Of a stretch of DNA of 9,647 nucleotides, positions 6,492-9,647 are shown one piece after another. Under the pieces are notes generated by a model. It searched no databases and had not been told where the DNA came from. It was given only the letters and a program-made list of their open reading frames with translations. Position numbers and translations under genes: made by a program. Numbering within the stretch: the stretch's first letter is position 1; every line of letters begins with the position of its first letter. Origin of the DNA: an uncultured Bacillota bacterium (GTDB lineage: Bacteria > Bacillota_I > Bacilli_A > RFN20 > CAG-631); NCBI GenBank assembly GCA_905197115.1, contig CAJJXN010000055.1, positions 1 to 9,647 of the forward strand, in the 5' to 3' direction.

Positions 6492-7496
6492 ATGAAAAAG
6501 TATTCAATCGCCATTATTGGAGCAACAGGAGCTGTAGGGCAACAACTTATAAAATGGTTGCACAAAAAAAATTTCCCATTTAAAACCATATCTGTTTATG
6601 CTTCTAAGAAAAGTGTCGGTAAAATCATTCGATATAATCAATATGTTTACACTATACAAGAACTAACAACTGAAATATTTAAAGATAAAGATATTTGCTT
6701 TTTTTGTACAAATGAGCATGTTTCTTCAAAATTTGTTCCTTATGCTTTAAAAGAAGATTGCATTGTTATCGATAATAGCACTTTTTATCGACAATTTAGT
6801 GATGTTCCACTCTTAATTCCTAGCATTAATAAAAGGGATTATACGAATCAAAAATTATTAGCAAATCCGAATTGTGCTACATCCATTTTATGTAGTGCAC
6901 TGCATCCACTTACAAACTTGTATGCAATAAAAAAAGTGGTTGTTAGTACTTATCAATCCGTTTCAGGCATTGGTTTTCAAGCAATGAATGAGTTAAAAGT
7001 TCAAACTCGTTCATGTTTAGATGGAATTAAATATAAAAGTCTTTATTTTCCTAATTTGAAAAATAAAACGAAGTATCAAATGGCATTTAATTGTTTACCT
7101 CAAGTGGGTTGTCTGTTAGATAATAATGTTTCTACCGAAGAAATAAAGATGATTCAAGAGACAAAAAAGATTATGAAGTCAGATTTTAAATTAATTCCTA
7201 CTTGTGTTCGTGTTCCTACTCTTTCTTGTCATTGCGAATCCGTATATGTAGAATTTGAAAAGAAAATCGATCTTAACCTCATTATTAAAGAAATGAAAAA
7301 ACAAAAAGAAATAAAAATATCTAATAAGCTATTACCTGTCAACTCCAATTGTGCTAATCGTGAAGAAGTTTTCATTTCACGCATTCGACAAATTGATGAG
7401 TATTCTTTAGCTTTCTATATTGTGAGTGATAACTTATTGAAAGGTGCTGCCACAAATGCAATTGATATTGCTTTTTTAGCGATAGAAAGGGATTAA
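6492..7496 (+). CDS. asd: Aspartate-semialdehyde dehydrogenase
   Basis: The enzyme reduces aspartyl phosphate, the LysC product, to aspartate semialdehyde with NADPH. The 334-residue protein is of normal length. It shows the dinucleotide motif IGATGAVGQ (9-17), DNSTFYR (94-100), the catalytic block ANPNCATS with Cys128, SVSGIGFQAMNEL (156-168), RVPTLSCHCESV (240-251) carrying the active-site Arg240 and His247, and the C-terminal DNLLKGAATNAI (313-324). The GHS seen in many homologues is CHC here, but the histidine is kept. The start is the ATG at 6492: AAGGAG at 6477-6482, inside the end of lysC, lies 9 nt upstream. An in-frame TTG at 6462 upstream would only add a short hydrophobic stretch and has no proper site. 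It begins 5 nt after the lysC stop. Confidence 0.95.
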   Translation: MKKYSIAIIGATGAVGQQLIKWLHKKNFPFKTISVYASKKSVGKIIRYNQYVYTIQELTTEIFKDKDICFFCTNEHVSSKFVPYALKEDCIVIDNSTFYRQFSDVPLLIPSINKRDYTNQKLLANPNCATSILCSALHPLTNLYAIKKVVVSTYQSVSGIGFQAMNELKVQTRSCLDGIKYKSLYFPNLKNKTKYQMAFNCLPQVGCLLDNNVSTEEIKMIQETKKIMKSDFKLIPTCVRVPTLSCHCESVYVEFEKKIDLNLIIKEMKKQKEIKISNKLLPVNSNCANREEVFISRIRQIDEYSLAFYIVSDNLLKGAATNAIDIAFLAIERD

Positions 7497-7497
7497 A

Positions 7498-8226
7498 ATG
7501 GAATTTTATAAATATGAAGCCACTCAAAATGATTTTATTTTAACATTGAATCAAACTTTTTTAAAAGAACAAATCGTCAAATTATGCAATGTTCATCAAG
7601 GAATCGGTGCCGATGGATTAATTAATATTGATAATTTAAGAGATATTACGATTTATAACCAAGATGGAAGCACCGCAAATATGTGTGGTAATGGTCTTCG
7701 TTGTGTAGCACATTTACTTTATGAGCTTACTGCTCAAACAACAAATAAAGTAAGCATCAATAACCGACCTTTCTTTCTTACTTGGATAAATCCTCATTTA
7801 ACCCAAGTTTCTCTTACTTCACCTTCTTTTATAAAAAAGAATGCCGCTCCTTATAATGGTTATTTTGTTGATGTTTTTAATACGCATTTTATTATGTTCG
7901 TAGAAGATGTAGAGCAATTTATTTTTGATGAACAATTAAAGCATTTTTCCAAAGAAAACCATTGTAATATTGAGATTATCAAACTAATTGATAGTCAAAA
8001 TATAAAAGTTCGTGTATATGAATATGGAGTGGGCGAAACTTCTTCTTGTGGCAGTGGGGCTTTAGCTTGTTTTTATTTATTATCACAATTTAAGTGTGTC
8101 AAAAACCATTTAAATGTGCATCTTTTAGGAGGAACTTTAGAGGTTTTTACAGCTAATGAAGGATATTTTTTAAAAGGACCAGTCAATTATTTATATAAAG
8201 GAGAATTTGAAGATGAACAATTATGA
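7498..8226 (+). CDS. dapF: Diaminopimelate epimerase
   Basis: The enzyme converts LL-diaminopimelate, the DapL product, to meso-diaminopimelate, used for peptidoglycan and as the lysine precursor. Both cysteines of the two-base mechanism are present: Cys63 in NMCGNGLRC and Cys184 in GVGETSSCGSGA. The N-terminal ATQNDF (8-13) matches the LGNDF motif of the family, and FNTHFIMFVED (127-137) matches the NPH block with Thr for Pro. At 242 residues it is shorter than the usual 265-285, but no catalytic part is missing. The ATG lies 1 nt after the asd stop, with a GAAAGGGA site (7485-7492) inside the end of asd. The 3' end overlaps dapL by 14 nt, so the two are probably translationally coupled. Confidence 0.94.
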   Translation: MEFYKYEATQNDFILTLNQTFLKEQIVKLCNVHQGIGADGLINIDNLRDITIYNQDGSTANMCGNGLRCVAHLLYELTAQTTNKVSINNRPFFLTWINPHLTQVSLTSPSFIKKNAAPYNGYFVDVFNTHFIMFVEDVEQFIFDEQLKHFSKENHCNIEIIKLIDSQNIKVRVYEYGVGETSSCGSGALACFYLLSQFKCVKNHLNVHLLGGTLEVFTANEGYFLKGPVNYLYKGEFEDEQL

Positions 8227-9415
8227 TGATTATATTTCTTCCCGACTTGGAGGAAAAGATTTTTATCAAACAGGATATTATAAATTCGAAAAATTTAGTA
8301 AAATTAAAAAAAATTATTTAAAAACAGCTCCTTATGAACTTCTCGATTTTGGAATTGGCGAAAGTGATCAAATGCCAGATTCTTCAGTAATAAATGAATT
8401 GTGTAAACAAGCATATGTCTATGAAAATCGGATTTATGCGGATAATGGAATTGAAGATTTTAAACTAGCAGTCAAAAAGCATTTAAAAGAAATATACGAT
8501 TTAGATTGTGAAAAAAAACAACTAGAAGTCAATCATGTGATGGGAGCTAAAAGTGCACTATGTATTATTCCCTTTGCTTTTATAAATCAAAATGAATATA
8601 TTATTTGTACTACACCTGGTTATCAAGTTTTACCGACAATTTCAAAATGGTTAATGGGAAAAGTTTATGAGGTTCCTCTTTTAAAAGAAAATGAATTCCT
8701 ACCAGATTTAGAAAAGATTCCTGAAGAAGTTTATCAAAACACTAAAATATTTTTGATTAACTATCCAAATTCTCCAACCGGAGCAATTGCCACTAAACAA
8801 TTTTATGAAAAATTAATTATGAAAGCATTGAAATATCATTTTTTAATTGTGAATGATTGTGTTTATGGACCCTTAACTTATTTTAATCAACCTTTAAGCA
8901 TTTTTAATGTTGAAAATAGTGAAAAATGTTGCATTGAAGTTCATAGTTTATCAAAAGGATTTAATATGACAGGTTTTCGCATTGGCTTTATAGTTGCAAA
9001 TGCACCTTTAATTCATATTTTAAAAGAAGTTAAAGATAATATGGATTCAGGGCAATATATACCCATTCAATATGCCGCCATAAAAGCTTTTGATATTCAA
9101 AAAGAGTTCTTAAATCATTTAAGAAATTTTTATTTAAATCGCTTGCATAAAATCTCTTCTATCTTAAATCACCATCATCTTGAATGTAAAGTTCCTGATG
9201 CAACGTTTTATCTTTATGTAAAAGTTCCGAAAAGCTTTAAAACTGCCGAAGACTTCACGCTTTATTTACTTTATCAAGCAGGTATTTATACGATTCCATG
9301 GGATGAAGCAGGTCATTATGTTCGTTTTGCTATGACGTATCATATAAAAACAACAGAAGAAGATTTTTTAAATGAATTAGACAAACGCCTAACCACACTT
9401 TCTTTATTAAAATAA
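8213..9415 (+). CDS. dapL: LL-diaminopimelate aminotransferase-like PLP enzyme
   Basis: This is a fold-type I aminotransferase. DapL converts tetrahydrodipicolinate and glutamate directly to LL-diaminopimelate, bypassing the succinylated or acetylated route. Visible features over 400 residues are: LLDFGIGESDQMP (43-55), the glycine-rich IYADNGIEDFK (74-84), GAKSALCIIPFAF (111-123), TPGYQVL (134-140), the NYPNSPTG motif (183-190), NDCVYG (214-219) with Asp215 and Tyr218 at the cofactor, the PLP lysine Lys248 in HSLSKGFNMTGFRIGF (244-259), and Arg256. The HSLSK...NMTGFRIGF block and DNMDSGQY are the DapL-like type. The ATG at 8213 is chosen because AAAGGAG (8197-8203) lies 9 nt upstream; the in-frame TTG at 8207 is too close to it. 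The location after dapF supports the DapL role, though related aminotransferases with other substrates cannot be excluded from sequence alone. Confidence 0.85.
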   Translation: MNNYDDYISSRLGGKDFYQTGYYKFEKFSKIKKNYLKTAPYELLDFGIGESDQMPDSSVINELCKQAYVYENRIYADNGIEDFKLAVKKHLKEIYDLDCEKKQLEVNHVMGAKSALCIIPFAFINQNEYIICTTPGYQVLPTISKWLMGKVYEVPLLKENEFLPDLEKIPEEVYQNTKIFLINYPNSPTGAIATKQFYEKLIMKALKYHFLIVNDCVYGPLTYFNQPLSIFNVENSEKCCIEVHSLSKGFNMTGFRIGFIVANAPLIHILKEVKDNMDSGQYIPIQYAAIKAFDIQKEFLNHLRNFYLNRLHKISSILNHHHLECKVPDATFYLYVKVPKSFKTAEDFTLYLLYQAGIYTIPWDEAGHYVRFAMTYHIKTTEEDFLNELDKRLTTLSLLK

Positions 9416-9424
9416 AGAATTTTT
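9400..9424 (+). terminator. Candidate weak intrinsic terminator of the lysC-dapL operon
   Basis: TTCTTTAT (9400-9407) pairs with ATAAAGAA (9412-9419) around a 4-nt loop, followed by five T (9420-9424). The stem has a single G-C pair and overlaps the dapL stop codon, so termination may be inefficient. Confidence 0.45.
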
Positions 9425-9434
9425 GAAGAAAAGA

Positions 9435-9463
9435 TTGTCATTGTAAAGACTTAATGATAAAAT
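9435..9463 (+). promoter_or_regulatory. Strong sigma-A-type promoter of the T-box-controlled gene
   Basis: TTGTCA (9435-9440, 5 of 6) is followed after exactly 17 nt by TAAAAT (9458-9463, 5 of 6), with an extended -10 TG at 9455-9456. RNA would start near 9470, at the base of Stem I of the T-box. This makes the downstream gene an independent unit and not part of the lysine operon. Confidence 0.75.
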
Positions 9464-9467
9464 AAAA

Positions 9468-9647
9468 GTGCTATGAAGCGAAGAAGTACTATCTAAATTC
9501 ATTATAGAGAGTCATCGTTAGCTGGAAGATGATATGAATATTTAGGAAATTAACCGTGGAGCAACTTGATTATACTCAAAGGGCATACATATTGTATGAA
9601 CTAAGGTGGTACCGCGCGCCATGCGTCCTTAGAAATAAGGGCGCTTT
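9468..9647 (+). promoter_or_regulatory. T-box riboswitch leader (tRNA-sensing), truncated at the edge
   Basis: The leader carries the T-box core AAGGTGGTACCGCG (9603-9616), which binds the tRNA acceptor end. Stem I can be drawn: base GTGCT (9468-9472) with AGCAAC (9560-9565), a loop-E-like AGTA (9485-9488) and GAA (9546-9548), CTAAATTCAT (9493-9502) with 9534-9545, AGAGAG (9506-9511), and the terminal stem GTCATC (9511-9516) with GATGAT (9528-9533). Stem II is only a tiny hairpin at 9565-9581. Stem III is CATACA (9584-9589) with TGTATG (9593-9598). The antiterminator CTAAGG (9601-9606) with CCTTAG (9627-9632) excludes the terminator. The specifier codon is unresolved: ATT (Ile, 9549-9551) or TTA (Leu, 9550-9552) fit best. 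The controlled gene, probably an aminoacyl-tRNA synthetase or amino-acid gene, lies outside the window. Confidence 0.92.
9623..9647 (+). terminator. Regulated terminator of the T-box leader
   Basis: GCGTCCTTA (9623-9631), a GAAA loop and TAAGGGCGC (9636-9644) form a 9-bp stem with one G-U pair, followed by the beginning of a T-run cut off by the window edge. Its 5' arm shares CCTTA with the antiterminator partner (9627-9632), so the two structures cannot coexist. Uncharged tRNA would favour the antiterminator. Confidence 0.88.

Noticed and set aside
8207..8212. TTG at 8207 as start of dapL
   Set aside because: It lies only 3 nt after the ribosome binding site AAAGGAG, while the ATG at 8213 has the ideal spacing.
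9552..9554. AAC (Asn) as T-box specifier
   Set aside because: Although C-ending codons are common in specifiers, it is followed by C and not the usual purine, and it is three to four nucleotides beyond the GAA that normally precedes the specifier.

Overview
The window looks like chromosomal DNA of a low-GC Firmicute. Coding sequence is strongly A+T-rich, ribosome binding sites are of the AAGGAG type, sigma-A-like promoters are recognisable, there are intrinsic terminators, and a T-box leader closes the window. TGA is a genuine stop here (yhaO, lysC and dapF genes), so this is the standard code and not that of the mycoplasmas. A gut Erysipelotrichia-like bacterium would fit, but that is inference from composition and gene style. 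I see no transposase, prophage, CRISPR array or tRNA.

Layout. Positions 1-118 are noticeably GC-richer (about 47 %) than the rest and are unassigned. From 207 to 5388 everything is on the minus strand. Read in transcription order it is: a yhaO-like nuclease subunit and a reduced yhaN-like ATPase (a two-gene unit 13 nt apart); a small two-helix membrane protein with its own promoter and a strong terminator; a short-chain dehydrogenase; and an ADP-ribosylglycohydrolase-family protein with its own promoter and terminator. A 171-bp divergent intergenic region (5389-5559) separates these from a plus-strand operon, lysC-asd-dapF-dapL (5560-9415). The last 230 bp hold an AU-rich terminator candidate, a very good promoter, and a compact T-box riboswitch whose controlled gene lies beyond the right edge.

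How the genes work together. LysC and Asd convert aspartate to aspartate semialdehyde. DapL makes LL-diaminopimelate from tetrahydrodipicolinate by direct transamination. DapF epimerises LL-DAP to meso-DAP for the cell wall and lysine. The steps between Asd and DapL (DapA, DapB) and LysA are not in this window. The aspartokinase is short, with room for only one poorly conserved ACT-like region, and no lysine riboswitch is seen upstream, so the regulation of this operon is the most interesting metabolic question here. YhaO and YhaN together form an SbcD/SbcC-like pair. Several starts were moved from the longest possible frame: dehydrogenase to 2143, small membrane protein to 2458, asd to 6492, dapL to 8213. 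I found no clear sign of a wholly new multi-gene system.
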